From: Paraescarpia echinospica
Taxonomy: Eukaryota > Annelida > Polychaeta > Sabellida > Siboglinidae
Reading direction: 5' to 3'
Assembly: GCA_020002185.1 (NCBI GenBank)
Contig: CM034544.1
Span: forward strand, 31,243,285-31,307,284
Length of the DNA: 64,000 nucleotides
Part shown: positions 35,542 to 48,316 of the stretch, in pieces
How positions within the stretch are numbered: position 1 is the stretch's first letter
Layout of the letters: the number at the start of each line of letters is the position of its first letter
Translations under genes and position numbers: made by a program
Notes under the pieces: generated by a model
The model's database searches: none
What the model saw: the letters and a program-made list of their open reading frames with translations, nothing else
What the model was told of the DNA's origin: nothing

Positions 35542-37007
35542 AAACAAATAACGTGTGAAAAGATGTTTCGGTCGTACAACCGATAAGAATAGAACAACAA
35601 TTAAACATAAATTACACAGGAATGAAACATTGACAAAACGTACATTCTGACTGATAAACACCTGGTATTGTTGTTGTTGTTCGTGGGGAGATAACTATAG
35701 TCTTCCAACTTAAATACCTGTGTGGATTTGAAGGCGCAACTTAAATCCAGGACATTCGTTGTTCGAGAATCAACACGGTAACGTTCCAACTCCAATATCA
35801 CGGTGGGGTAGGTGGGAACATATTCCTAAACTCCCATAACCCTAAAGTTTCATACCAATGTCCTCTCTGTTTGTTACTTGATGAGGCACACCTATATAAA
35901 CACAAATATCTTACTCAAATTCTACTAACCTACTATGCTTGTTATTTTTATTAACATTACATCTACCTTTATTGTGACAAGCTGTAAGAAAGGTACAAAA
36001 CCTTAACCTCCCACCTGTGATTTTGTGTGTGTGAATGTAACAACTTAAACCTAGACCGTTGTAGCATCACTGAACGACCAAGTTGGAGATGTATGTAATG
36101 TTTCAAAATAATCTCAATTGACCTTTATTCTCGTGTATCGTTCCTTGGTTACCATTCGTGAGAGACACGATATCTACTTGTATTGACTCGCAAGTAGCAC
36201 TGTCGCAACGTAAGTCAAAATGTAATTGTCTTTGGGCTTAATCATATGCATAAAACCTGTCTTCCTGCCAAAAAGGGAATATGTTCGACGAGTTTCAAAT
36301 ATCGCTGCATTTAACGCGCAGTGGCGCAAATTGATGCTAACACGTTCCGTTATATTCCGTACTCGTGCCAGCCACTGGGGTCGAACTCAGCTGGCTTCAG
36401 CTGTCTGACTCAATCAATCTCTATGCATGTCCATGCTAGTTTTTCAATGGTGTATTTGCCACAAGATTATCTTTCGTGCAGTTTCACCGTTCCGTCACAG
36501 TCTCTGTAAATTTTCACACTCAGCTGCTTCTGCCAGTGAATGTCGACAGTAAGAAATACAAGAAACGTAAAACGTGAAATGCTACACCAGCTGCAACTAC
36601 ATTTGTGCATAACATCAACTGATTCCGCCACAAGTATATATGATTCTGAAGATACATTTCTATTTAACCTCTGAGTTCGGGGTAATGGAATAAAGAGCGA
36701 GTATTTTTGAGAAGGTAAACCCTTTCTAGGATGTTTTACACCCTGATAAAAATAATAGAAAACGGAAAAGGGAAAGTTATAGACTGAAACACTTATGCTG
36801 CCCCCAAAGCATACAATTATAGTTTGCTGCATTTTCCTTTTCAGTGATTCCAGGATCCCTTGTGTACGAAGATATAATCATGATTCGTTTTGACAAAAAA
36901 CGACTATCTTGCTTTTTGTAGGAAAATAAATTGTTAATTTTTATGAAAATGCTATTGTATATATCCTGACAGTGACGGTAGGATGCCCTGTGTACGAAGA
37001 CATTAGG
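35542..37007. repeat. Unit B, right part, including block D copy 2
   Basis: Begins with the downstream spacer shared with 14,980-15,050. From about 35,870 it resembles 47,400-47,600, and from about 36,060 the block D sequence of 1-330 and 47,700-48,250. No gene is seen. It ends at the inverted-arm element. Confidence 0.7.
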
Positions 37008-37013
37008 CAGGTT

Positions 37014-37735
37014 CAAAATGTTAACATTTGTATTTTCGTTCATTTTTTTTGATCTGCAAACCTATACATTTTTGGAAACATTATGATATATTGAATCTGA
37101 AAACCAATGTTTACATTTTTAAAGGTGTATATGGCGGCCATCCTAGTTTTATTAAATGATGCACACTGACAAACTGTATTTCTCAATATAGCAGCTGCTA
37201 AACCACTCAGCCTTTTGATTTTGGTAGCTAAACGTACGTATTGAGAAGCAAGGAATCCAATAGGATCAACAATAATCACCTAAGCATAATGAAAGTACTA
37301 GTTTATGACAGTTATACATGTTATGACTGAATAACATGCATGTAGCATAGCGAGAATGAGAATTAGCGTAGCATAGAAAATTATAATTAACATAGCGTAT
37401 AAATATATGTGTACATTGGAAGCAAGCATGTGCCTGTACTTTCATTTATTAAAATATTATAACCATCATACCAGCATCACTACACAGTATTTCACACATG
37501 TCTAAGTTGTTACAATTATGTTGTGACCAGGTATACTGCACATTGGTCATCAATATCGTCATCGGATACGCGGTTTTCAAAGTGTGAATCATCGTCATTC
37601 TCACCCTGTGTGCTACTCAAGCAAATGTCTGTGCATTGTAAGTCCTTGCATTTGCAGGAACACCTTTGTGATCAACAGTCTCCTTTGCATTGGCATCGTA
37701 CCATCTCAATGATGACCTTGGGTGCTGGAAGGATG
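37014..37735 (-). repeat. Inverted arm, left
   Basis: Reverse complement of the 3' part of the right arm, including the CXC-coding end (37,600-37,735) and one copy of the roughly 330-bp terminal segment. Confidence 0.85.
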
Positions 37736-37884
37736 TCAGTTGTGGTTGGCGTGCAATGACAAGTCCAAGCTCATATATGTCCTTGAGCAGTTGGCAACAA
37801 CAGAAACTCACACTGATAACTCTCAGACGGCTGCAAGCGAGACGCATGTTAATGTTCCAGATGAGGGAGCCATGGACGTGGCAT

Positions 37885-39120
37885 AGGCTGAAGTCGACGG
37901 TCCCCATCTAAGTAAGAAGATTGCGTTTGTAGATGGCATTGTGGTTGTCCAGAAACTTACGAAAAAGAAAGCTACCATGGCGACAATGAAGGATCTCAGC
38001 GAATGTTACATTAACAAAGTGATGGACATCACAAAAGGCTATGATGAAATTGTTCTAGTCTTTGACACCTGCAAGGTGGATTCGTTGAAGAGCACAAGCA
38101 GGGAAAAGAGTCATGGACGAATGACCCAATCCAGTAGCAAGTCCGAGACGATACCAGCGTAAAACACATCACCATGAGCCATTTCCTATCCCATGACCAG
38201 ACGAAAGGTGAGCTCACAGAGAAACTGGCTGAGAAAAATGTACTGTACAACCGAGATTCTCTCAAGCTAGTTTTCACTTCAGCATCTGGGCGAACAAGAT
38301 GCAACAGGGACATTCACTTTGAAGACAACAACCATGAGGAAGCTGACACCTTAATGATCTGCCAGGCTGTCTTGGCAACACAAAGGAACCCAAGGGAAGG
38401 TGTTGAGGCGATGTTCTTCTCGCCAGACACTGATGTTCTTGTGCTGATCATAGCTAATTATGATCTGCTGCCGAGGAAGACCTCGATCTCGATGGCATCG
38501 GGTGTGCTGCCGATTGAGCCATTCTGGACAGCTCTCGGTGCAAAAAGGGCCAAGGCATTGCCGGCATTCCATGCCTTCTCTGGAGCCGACAATACACGGA
38601 AATTTGCAAGAATAAACAAGGCTACATGGTTCAAGATCTTTCTTGACCGAGGCAGGCGCTGACGTGGTTAATGCCCTTGTTATGTTATCAGCAGCCAGTG
38701 AAGTGGCAGAAGATCTGCAGTCTACTTAAATTCGTATGCGCTGCATTTTGTCCCAAAGGGCATCCAGATCAATCGCATTCCAGAACTGCGATGGCACCTC
38801 TTCTGTAAACACATGGTGGAGAGTAATAAGCTACCACCCACAATTGGGGCGCTCAACCAGCACATACTGAGAATATACTTGCAGGCTAGAGTGTGGTGCT
38901 TGGCCAGCACTGTTCAGTAGGTGTTCTGGACCCACTGCAGAATGGCTACAACAAGACTGTTGATGGACAGCTGACGCCAAACACAACTGACACCCTTCCA
39001 GCACACAAGGCCATCATTAAGATGGTACGATGCCAATGCAAAGGAGACTGTTCATCACAGAGGTGTTCCTGCAAATGCAAGGACTTGCAATGCACATATA
39101 TCTGCTTGTATAGTATATAG
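37885..39120 (+). pseudogene. PIN-like nuclease-fold protein with C-terminal CXC motif, broken
   Basis: Successive frames give KKIAFVDGIVVVQKL (about 37,915), GYDEIVLVFDTCK (about 38,040), then a 162-residue open frame (38,174-38,662) with NNHEEADTLMICQA, FFSPDTDVLVLIIANYDLLP and ALPAFHAFSGADNT. Acidic residues spaced like this are those of the FEN1/XPG-like PIN fold. Later frames hold IPELRWHLFCKHM (about 38,775) and a tesmin/TSO1-like CXC stretch, MVRCQCKGDCSSQRCSCKC (39,020-39,080). At least three frameshifts or stops are present and the 5' end is missing. This is a repetitive gene family I know from many invertebrate genomes; its function is not established. Confidence 0.7.
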
Positions 39121-40000
39121 TGTGAGAATGACGATGATTCACTCTTTTAAAATCGTGTATCCGACGACGATAATGATGACTAATGTGCAGTATACCTGGT
39201 CCCAACAGTATTGTAACAAAATCAGACATGTGTGAAATACATGCAACTGTGTAGTGATGTTGGCATGATGGTTATAAGATGTTAATCAATGAAAGTACAG
39301 GCACATACTTGCTTCGAATGTACACATGTGTTCATACGCTATGCTACACATATATTATTCAGTCATAACATGTATAACTGTCATACACTAGTGATTTAAT
39401 TATGCCTAGATGATTGTAATTGATGCTATTGGATTCAATGCCCCTCAATAATTTATGTAGGTTTAGCTACCAAAATCAAAATGAGTGTTTTAGCAGCTGA
39501 GATATTCAGAAATACTGGTTTTCAGTGTTAACCTTTTAAAAATCCAAGATGGCCGCCATATATACCTTTAAAGAATGTAAACATTGGTTTTCAGATTCAT
39601 TATATCATAACGTTTCCAAAAATATATAGTTTTGCAAATCTAAAAATGTGAATGAAACACTTGTGTTTATACGCTATGCTACATGTACGTTATTTAGTCA
39701 TAACATGCATAACTGTCATAAACCAGTAATTTCATTATACTTAGGTGACTGTAGTTGATCCTATTGGATTCCTTGCCCCTCAATATGTAGGTTTAACCAC
39801 CAAAATCAAAAGGCTGGGTGGTTTAGCAGCTGAGATATTTATAAATACAGGTTTTCAGTGTCCACCATTTTTTAAATCCAAGATGGCCGCCATATATACC
39901 TTTATAAAATGTAAACATTGTTTTTAGATTCACTATATCATAGTTTCCACAAATGCATAGGCTTGCAAATCTAAACAAAAATTAACGAAAATACATAACA
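38985..40000 (+). repeat. Inverted arm, right, with tandem terminal segment
   Basis: Holds the CXC-coding end, the 3' flank and two tandem copies of the terminal segment ('cgctatgctacac' ... 'tttgcaaatct'). Each copy carries a 'ccaagatggccgccatatata' box, a YY1-type motif. Confidence 0.85.
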
Positions 40001-40306
40001 AACCTGATTACAAAGTCCTAGGTAAATAATAATACCCCACACTCGAACCCCGCGTGCAGTCATGTATTGTTTGGTGGTTTAATACACATACGCACTAGAG
40101 CCTCTTCGTGATATACAACAATAATGACAGTTCATTTCAGATACCTGATAATTCGCTGGAGCAGACACACCATTAAACATGTATTATGATCTCATCACTT
40201 GCTTTTTTGTAGCAAGTTTTCTGCTAATGTCGCAAATGACAATCGGCGATGATAGATATGTCTTCATGCGATCGCAGATAATGCAACACGAGTTTTAATA
40301 TAACAT

Positions 40307-40932
40307 TGGCGCCGGAACCGGGAGGCTTTGGGGCCCCAATATTTTGAGGGACGACTAGTTATAGGATTATTGCCCCAATATTTAGGGAAGGGGTGCAATT
40401 TTGGGAGCATTTGATGAGGATTTATATGAAATTACAGGTGCTTTTGGTGAGCCTCAAAGAATGTGCAATTGGTGTATTTTGCGCGTAACGTCCGACATGC
40501 TTTGCTTTTACCACATATGTTAATAATGGTTATATACGTGAATTACATTATTACTGCTACATGAAATATCATAAACCAAACATTTTTGTATACAGTTGTC
40601 ACTTTAACAACTTTGCTTTATAATTTTATCTTGAAGAAACACATTTGTGGTAAGAATGTCTACAAAACATAAAAACACCACGTGTTCGGCATCCATTTTG
40701 ATGACTTGACGGAGCTGTTATTAGGCATGTGATGGATAGGTCAATTTGAGATTTTTGCGAGCCTTAAGGTGAGTTTTTGCGAGTTTCAAAGTAGTGTAAC
40801 GGGGTTATGTTTTCGAGAGCGGCGGGTGCAGTTGGATATATTCGGCAACCCCCGCGTCTTTCGATATCACGATCCGACAGCGGAGTGATGCTGAAGTTCC
40901 GGCTCAGCCCACCCAATTTCGTTCCGGCGCCA
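40307..40932. mobile_element. MITE-like element with TGGCGCCGGAAC termini
   Basis: Perfect 12-bp inverted ends (tggcgccggaac at 40,307-40,318 and gttccggcgcca at 40,921-40,932) enclose 626 bp. Similarity continues weakly inward (gggaggctttgggg against the reverse complement gaaattgggtggg). There is no coding frame. The ends resemble hAT MITEs, but I cannot find a matching 8-bp flank. Confidence 0.6.
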
Positions 40933-41847
40933 GTGAATAATGTACCCGCACCATTCTGCTATACAGGCTGAACGTTGTCCGTTGTCCCAAGAAAGAGCCA
41001 ACTAAACATTTATATCGCCTGACATGTTTGGTAATGCTTTAAACTAAACAATGACAAAATCATTGCCTCCCTACCACCCCTTAGTATCAGAAATGGCCTT
41101 GGCCACCAGGAATGTTCCTCTGCCTTCATGCACGCTCTAATTCGGTGCGTTACGGCGTGTACGGCAAAGTGTTCTACTAGGAAAGAAGTGTGCGCACGAT
41201 TCACGTACACTGGTGTTCAGAATATGCGTGCGCATACTCCACGCGACTAATCAAGCTCAGTTGAAGATCGAAATACATTTTTGTCGTCTGTTGCAATTTC
41301 GATTCAGGTAAGACACGTTTATATGAGCTACTTGACATGCTACACGTATAACTAAGTCCCACGCTACCAGCTCTGTTTTTTATAATTTATCAAAACAATT
41401 TCACGCATTTGATTATGCACCACAAATTACATATACTTAGACCCTACTTAACTCGCAACTTTTATCAATTGTGAACGGCGGCGGCCCTACGTATCTCCGA
41501 TATCCCTCGTCTACTCAACGTCTTGAAATACTGTGATGAACTTTAGCTTTACGTTTTTACGGTCACGTGTTTTCATATGTGTCGCGTAGATACATCAACG
41601 CAAATACGGATAGAATAGCATAAATTAGTAAATACGCTACTGATGAGTTTGTTGACGTTATTTCACAAAATACATGAATAAGTGATACTTTATGATGTAG
41701 ATATACCAGAAGAATTGTAAGACAACATGCCAGGGAAGAGACTAGTTAGGAGACCGTAAGACAACATGACAGGGAAGAGACTAGTTAGGAGACTGGTAGC
41801 TTTACAATACTTGATGGTGGAAGGGCAACAAACGCACTGTCTTTATT

Positions 41848-42709
41848 CAGGGGCAGATCCAGAGATTGTAGTCGGGGGGGGGGAGGCAAACCTCCAATCT
41901 TGAGGACCAAAACAACCCTGGTCGCCGAACATAACTAATATTGGGTGAGCTGAGCCGGACTTCCAGGACGACCCCGCTGTCCATAATATTATTATTGTTC
42001 ATTTAGAGTATGTATATCTAACTAATTTAACATTGTCGAAGAACATTTACGTAATCAAGTTTTTGAGACGTTTTAATATATAGTGCACAAGGTGGCGGCA
42101 CTAGCGAATAACATATCATAACATTTATTGTGAGAGGAAAACATTTCATATTTCACTTTTCGTAACAATGCACACAATTAATTATCATGTTAATCACAGG
42201 AAAGCTAATGAACAGTCACGTGCCGTTGATTTAGCGACGCGCTGCGTCTTACCAATTGGCGAGAAACCGTCTGTTGTTGCAGCGTGTTTTTTGTTGTTGA
42301 ACAAATTATATGTATTGCACACAAAAAACAACTTTCCTAAAACATGTTTGCAATTGTGTTAATTAAATAACGGCTAGTCAATTAAAATATTGATAGTTTT
42401 TTGCAAAACGGTTTATTCCATTAACTATGACCAATTCACGCAACACCAGTTTACGTCAATTGTGGCGATAGACTAGGAGAATCGGAGGTAATGGCATAAG
42501 CGGATCATGGGTGGAACTGGGGTGCCCGTGACCCCAACATCTTCTGAACTTGGCTTGCCTGTAGACATTTCTGAATAATCCAACAGCGCGTCAGTGGAGT
42601 GTCGTGTTGAAGGTCCGACTCAGAGCACCAAATATTAATTTGCGTCGACCGCCAGTGGAGGTTTTTGTGCGCCCCCCCTCTCCGACTACCCTCTCTGGAT
42701 CCGCCACTG
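41848..42709. mobile_element. hAT-like non-autonomous element
   Basis: The left end (caggggcagatccagagattgtagtcgg) and the reverse complement of the right end (cagtggcggatccagagagggtagtcgg) match and continue inward for about 130 bp (gagctgagccgg / gctctgagtcgg). The start CAGTGGCGGATC is a common hAT-type terminus. The flanks (tctttatt and aatgctgt) do not form a target duplication, so either the copy is old or the boundary is off. It has no transposase. Confidence 0.7.
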
Positions 42710-43690
42710 AATGCTGTAAATGTATAACAACTAATCAAATATTGGCTAACGCGTACGATACCACGGTCATTTCTAAGTAATATTTCAATTGCATCAATGC
42801 TGTATTAAAATAGCTCCCTCTGCAAAAGCCTTAATTGCTCCTTTTAAACTTTTAACTACATATTCTCGTATAATAACAGTGGTATATTAATTTATTAAAT
42901 TATGTATCAATTAGCATAATACTACCTTCTTTATGCATCTTCAAATTAATATTTGTGTTATTGTTTCAATATTGCATTCATGTGCTCCCACCTAATATTG
43001 AACCTTCTCTTGACTTCCTACATTAGCACATAAACTGCTCATTTTGCATAATAATGTGCACATTTGTTTACATTACGCAACTGTAATGTTCTATATTGAT
43101 ATGTTTTTATTTTAATTTGTTTTGTATAGTTAGGTAATATTCGTAATTTAGAAGACAATATCATACGTATTTGCATGTCACCTAAATATAGATAAGCGTG
43201 TACAAAAACATGTACAACTCAAAACACGTCCAAAAGCACTCAATTCAACGCTCGTTAGGACCCACACAGCTAGTCCCATCTCAACAATCATGGTATCGTT
43301 TGACAAATTTCATGTTCAGTTATTGTAGCATACAAACAGTTTTCAGATAATCAATAACAATATACAAAATATGAACGGTCGTACAATCCTGTCGTTTTCG
43401 GATCTGTTATAGGTTATAATGGATAATGGAAAGCACGACGGCGCAAGCAGATGTTAAATAAGACAGACACACCTTGCACACAGACACGATGAACACGAAG
43501 AAGGTGAACATGGAAACGAAGCTATTTTGTTTGTGTAGCAAAGCATTTTTGCACGGATCAATCATCTGTCGGAATACATAATTGTACTTTGAGGGAGACG
43601 GTGTGTGGTAGTCGTGTTGACAGAGCACACTGTGCTACACGCTGTCTGGCTACTGTTGCAAACTTAACAGACGAATTACTCTAGTCAGCG
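42710..43690. other. AT-rich spacer, no gene seen
   Basis: Poly-A/T-rich sequence between the hAT-like element and the CA tract. A 73-residue minus frame (43,407-43,628) is hydrophobic but matches nothing I know. Confidence 0.6.
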
Positions 43691-43702
43691 GATCAACTTA
43701 AA

Positions 43703-44166
<464 letters not shown>

Positions 44167-44481
44167 ATTACATATTAATTTAATAAGAGTCAAGCTGGCG
44201 TGCATTGGACACAACTATATACACCAAGGTGTAGTGATATAGTTGAAATGAGTCGAAAATATGCAAGTACAACAGTGTCATAAAATGTGTACTTATTATA
44301 GACAACGTCAATAATAAGTATTTTTGTGTGAAAGTTCCGCGTATGTGAGTGCACTAAAATGCGGAAAGACACACAGAAGCAACGGCTACAAGATATGATG
44401 TCATGATCATCACTACGGAGTGTATCCATGTGACAGTGACATATACTCACAGTGTCACTACAATGTGACAAACATTTCACG

Positions 44482-45496
44482 ATGACATGGATTTCGTCAT
44501 GTAGTGTGACAATCGTAATTATTGATTTCATTGTATGTGCCATTGGTCTCGTGGGGAATTCCCTCTCGTTTGTGGTGTTAAACAGTGGGCAATGCACGAA
44601 TGTCGGCTCGTACCTTCTTAAGGCTCTCGCACTGGTGAACAATATATTTCTGGCAACATATGTACTTGAAGATATTGATATTTTAGCACATAGCTATATG
44701 GTTCACAAGGTTGGATATTACGAGAACGTGTACGGGTTCCTTAAATGGAATGAGATTATAAAAAATTACGTATGGTCTGTTGTTTACACCGTCAATGTGT
44801 GTAGTGTCTGGATGATGGTTACTGTCGCTGGCAACCGCTATGTTGCAGTCTGTCACCAGCTAGTAGCGCTAAGGATGTGTACAAAGCAAAGTATTTTACT
44901 TCAAGTCATGATCATGACAATTGTAGCGTTTGTTTACAATGTCCCACATTTCTTTACCGTCTGTTATGTGACAAATTATGAGTTAAAAGTTGATGACTAC
45001 GATATCACCTGGTGGAAGAAGTCGATCATCAATACCGGACTCGAAACTGTACCATTCTAAACACTTCTGTACAAAAATGTATTATACTGTATGTTTGTAT
45101 ACGTCATACCGCTGGTCACGTTGATATTCTTCAATGTCCATCTCATTCGTGACGTCAAGTCGGCGCAGCGGGAACGAAGGACCATGTCGTCACGTTCGAA
45201 CCATGACGAAAACAACATCACACTAGTGATGATCATCATAATCGTTGTGTTCGATGAATGCCAGACACCAGCGACGATCAACCATATACTGCCAATTTTC
45301 TTTGGTGGTGCGGATTGGTTGCTTTGCACAACCTACGAAATATTTTTCCGGATAAGCAACGTTTTTGGTCCTGCTGAACTCGTCGCTCAACTTTTTTTTC
45401 TACTGCCTGTTCAGAAGACAGTTCCAGCAACAACTACGTGTGTTGGTTAGTCGATTGTGTTGTCGTCCAAAGCAGCAGGACGTCACGTCGCCCTAA
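44482..45496 (+). pseudogene. Class A GPCR copy C, nonsense codon plus frameshift
   Basis: From the ATG at 44,482 the frame shows TM1 GLVGNS, TM2 LALVNN (Asn replaces the conserved Asp), TM3 AGNRYVAVC and TM4, then a TAA at 45,058-45,060 where copy A has the MYR codons before TM5. The same frame continues through TM5 (VYVIPLVTLIFFN) and TM6 (DECQTPATINHIL). An extra g near 45,367 shifts frame inside TM7, after which LNSSLNFFFYCLFRRQF and a stop at 45,494-45,496 follow. The first extracellular loop is about 20 residues longer than in copy A. It cannot make a seven-helix receptor. Confidence 0.88.
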
Positions 45497-45826
45497 TATA
45501 TAACAACGATAATTGCATCCACATAAATCGGTCTCTTGAAACACCATCTTGTTGATAAGTGAAATTTCACGTGAATATTTCAAGAGCAACTGCTAAAGCA
45601 GTAAGATTGTCAATTACTGCAACTGTGTTTAATTGCAATACTGGGAAACCTTTACAAGTGTTGTTATTGTGTGTTTTGATATCACAACTGATAAATCCTT
45701 TTGTGAGACCTTAAATCTAGGAACGTCAAAACATCAAGGAATGAAGTGTTCTATTAATGTATAGTCCTACCTTGTGGTGTGTTTGTTGTAGCGTGTTTTG
45801 AAAGGTACAGCCATGTCGGCAAGGTT

Positions 45827-45832
45827 AATAAA
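45827..45832 (+). promoter_or_regulatory. Poly(A) signal, GPCR copy C
   Basis: AATAAA about 331 bp after the restored-frame stop, in the same place as in copies A and B. Confidence 0.45.
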
Positions 45833-46654
45833 GATTTGATAACTATACAGACAAGCGTATTCGTCCATGACGTGGGCATGCACGACAAGATATTATCCAA
45901 GCTACACCTGTCAATGGATGCATAATATGTACATATGTTTTAAACAACAATAATGTAGAATGTAACTGTTGAGATCAGCACATTAAGTAATTATCCGAAA
46001 TAAATATGTACTCTGGAAGGAAAATTTATGTCGGTATCAATGTATGTGTGAGAACAAGTGTATGTCCATATCTGAAGTGTTTTCATAGACGAACAGTTCA
46101 CAGTGCTCTCATTATAGAAAAAACAAAGTTACACAAAGACATTATGAAAATGTTCAGCATGTTTTCCCAAGTAGCACATAGTAAATAACACCAAATTTGT
46201 TTCCCATAGCTTCGTCCAGATGCAACAATATCGAAGACAATGTATTAAATATTACGTTACATGAAAGGATGCCTATGATATGAGACGTACACTCATATGC
46301 ATACAGACATGCTATTATTTAAATAAGTGATATATACAATATGAAAACATGAAGGTACTGATAACATTTAACCTGTGCACTTCTTATTGAATGTGGCAGA
46401 AGTAAATAAACTGTGGAAAGGTGTTTTGGTTGTCGAACAAAAATGACTAATAAATAATCGTAATCTATTCAAGGGTTAGACAATGACAAACAACGAGACA
46501 TCCAGACTGAGACGCATTTGGCCGATATGTGGTTGTTAGTGGGGATATGCTGATAGTCCTCTAACTTATATATCATTTTTCTGTTGACGTGGACATACTC
46601 ATATCCCCGAATCAAATTACACTCCGTTTGCTATTTGAGACGCAAGAAACTCAC

Positions 46655-46935
46655 AGAAAAGGTAAGTTCTTATATAGCGCAGTATCCAGTCCTCACTGGT
46701 GTACAGCCAGAACGTACGGAGGGAACATGTAGTCGCAGTGTCGCTAATGATAGCGAAAATGATGATGATTATGATGATCTTTCACGTACAAATAACGCTG
46801 GCAAGCCTCTATAATTGTTACTACATGCACACAATAAAGGTAAAGGTACGTTCTTATATAGCGCAATATCCAGTCCTCAGGATTGCTCAAAGCGCTTTAC
46901 ATTTTACTCCCTGGCAGACCCGTTCAATCGAACAC
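46655..46935 (+). repeat. Two copies of a 'ttcttatatagcgc' interspersed repeat end
   Basis: 'ggtaagttcttatatagcgcagtatccagtcctca' near 46,660 recurs as 'ggtacgttcttatatagcgcaatatccagtcctca' near 46,848, the second continuing 'caaagcgctttaca'. This motif resembles the 3' ends of short or long interspersed elements of marine invertebrates. The family is not determined. Confidence 0.5.
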
Positions 46936-48284
46936 CATCTCGACTTTCAGCGACGCTGCAATTAATGCACGAAGACTATTCGTACAAAAACACACTGTCC
47001 AACTCCAATACAACGGTGCTTGTAGGTGGTGGGAACATATACTTAAAGTCGCAAATCCGATGCAAATAACACTCGTCGTTATTAGCGTTAAGCTTTTAGT
47101 CGTAATCTCAACATTCCTATTAAAAATACCACTATGCCAACTGTATTCCGTTTAAATGTTTTATCGTAACGGGCACCTCAACTCAAAATCACAGTTGAAC
47201 TCAAGAGGGGTGAAAATCCTAAACTCCCAAAACGGCTGTGTTTGTTCATGGACATGACGTAAACATATCCTACTGATCTGCATGCCATTGAAACACCACT
47301 GTTTGATGATATTTTACTGGACCAATTTCCTATTCAATTACCAATGTGCTTGTTGCTTGATGTAATTAAATCGTGACATTACATCCCAATGTACACCATG
47401 TTTGTTGAGGAGACACACCTATTAACACCAAGACATACATACAAATACTGACTCCAATGGTACCAGGCTTGTTATTCGATTAACATAACCTAAATCTTCC
47501 AATTGTAACACACCTGTTTGAACGGGTCAGAACTGTACCCTCCCAATTCTAACAAGGCTGGTTGAAATGGACAAAACCCCAACCTCCCATATCAAACGCC
47601 ATTGTGAATAGTGCTAGAAACGACGATACAACATAACATCTCACCTCAAACAAAGTGTAATAGTTGACGAAGGGAATTATAACTCAACCATACTGTTCAA
47701 GTTTACTGCCCCTGGATGGCCGCTCTGGAGACATAATTTCTTTATCAGGAGCAACTCTATTGACACGGGCATTATTCTCCAGTACCACTGTCGAAACGTA
47801 AATCATGGCCTTCGGGCGGAAGTACATAGAGTACAGGAAATTGCCTTCCTCTGAAAACGTTGGAATGTTTTGGATTATTTTCAAGCGGTACAACCTGATG
47901 CCGACACCTTCCGTGTAATCACGTATTTGACAAAGGTACTAAGTGATTTCGGCCACTGGAGTTACAGTCAGCCGGTTGCAATGAAACGGTTACTCTCCTG
48001 CTACAATTCCGCTTACTCCTTTAGACGGTGTATGATTGTTCTTCAATTGTTTAATTGTCAAATGATTGTCTGTGGAGTTTGTTTCATACTTGCATAGTGT
48101 CAAGCAAATGCCAGCCTCGTTACTCGCATGCTGTCTATAACTTTACTCATTCCGCTGGGAAGTCTACGCGTGTCACGTGATGCTGCTGCCAGTGGGTGTA
48201 GAAAGAAATGTAATGTAAAATGCCAACTGAATCTACATTTGTAAACCTGCATATGTTAATCATGGATGTATACATGTTATGGAA

Positions 48285-48316
<32 letters not shown>

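Larger units (their letters stand above)
37008..40006. mobile_element. 3-kb element with long inverted arms and a PIN-like/CXC gene
   Basis: The left arm (37,014-37,735) is an inverted copy of the right arm (38,985-40,000). Both end near CAGGTT/AACCTG and include tattttcgtt, the 'aagatggccgccat' box and the CXC-coding 3' end of the gene. The right arm contains its terminal 330 bp twice in tandem (about 39,325-39,655 and 39,656-39,990). A clear target duplication is not visible. The left flank matches block D up to about 37,007. It may be a transposon with long terminal inverted repeats or an inverted duplication of the 3' half of a repeat; the fact that the arms include coding sequence favours the second. 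Confidence 0.65.

Noticed and set aside
39745..39927. 60-residue frame (DPIGFLAPQYVGL...) repeated three times in the inverted arms
   Set aside because: It is open in three copies because the copies are duplicates; there is no start context and no known family, so it is treated as arm sequence.
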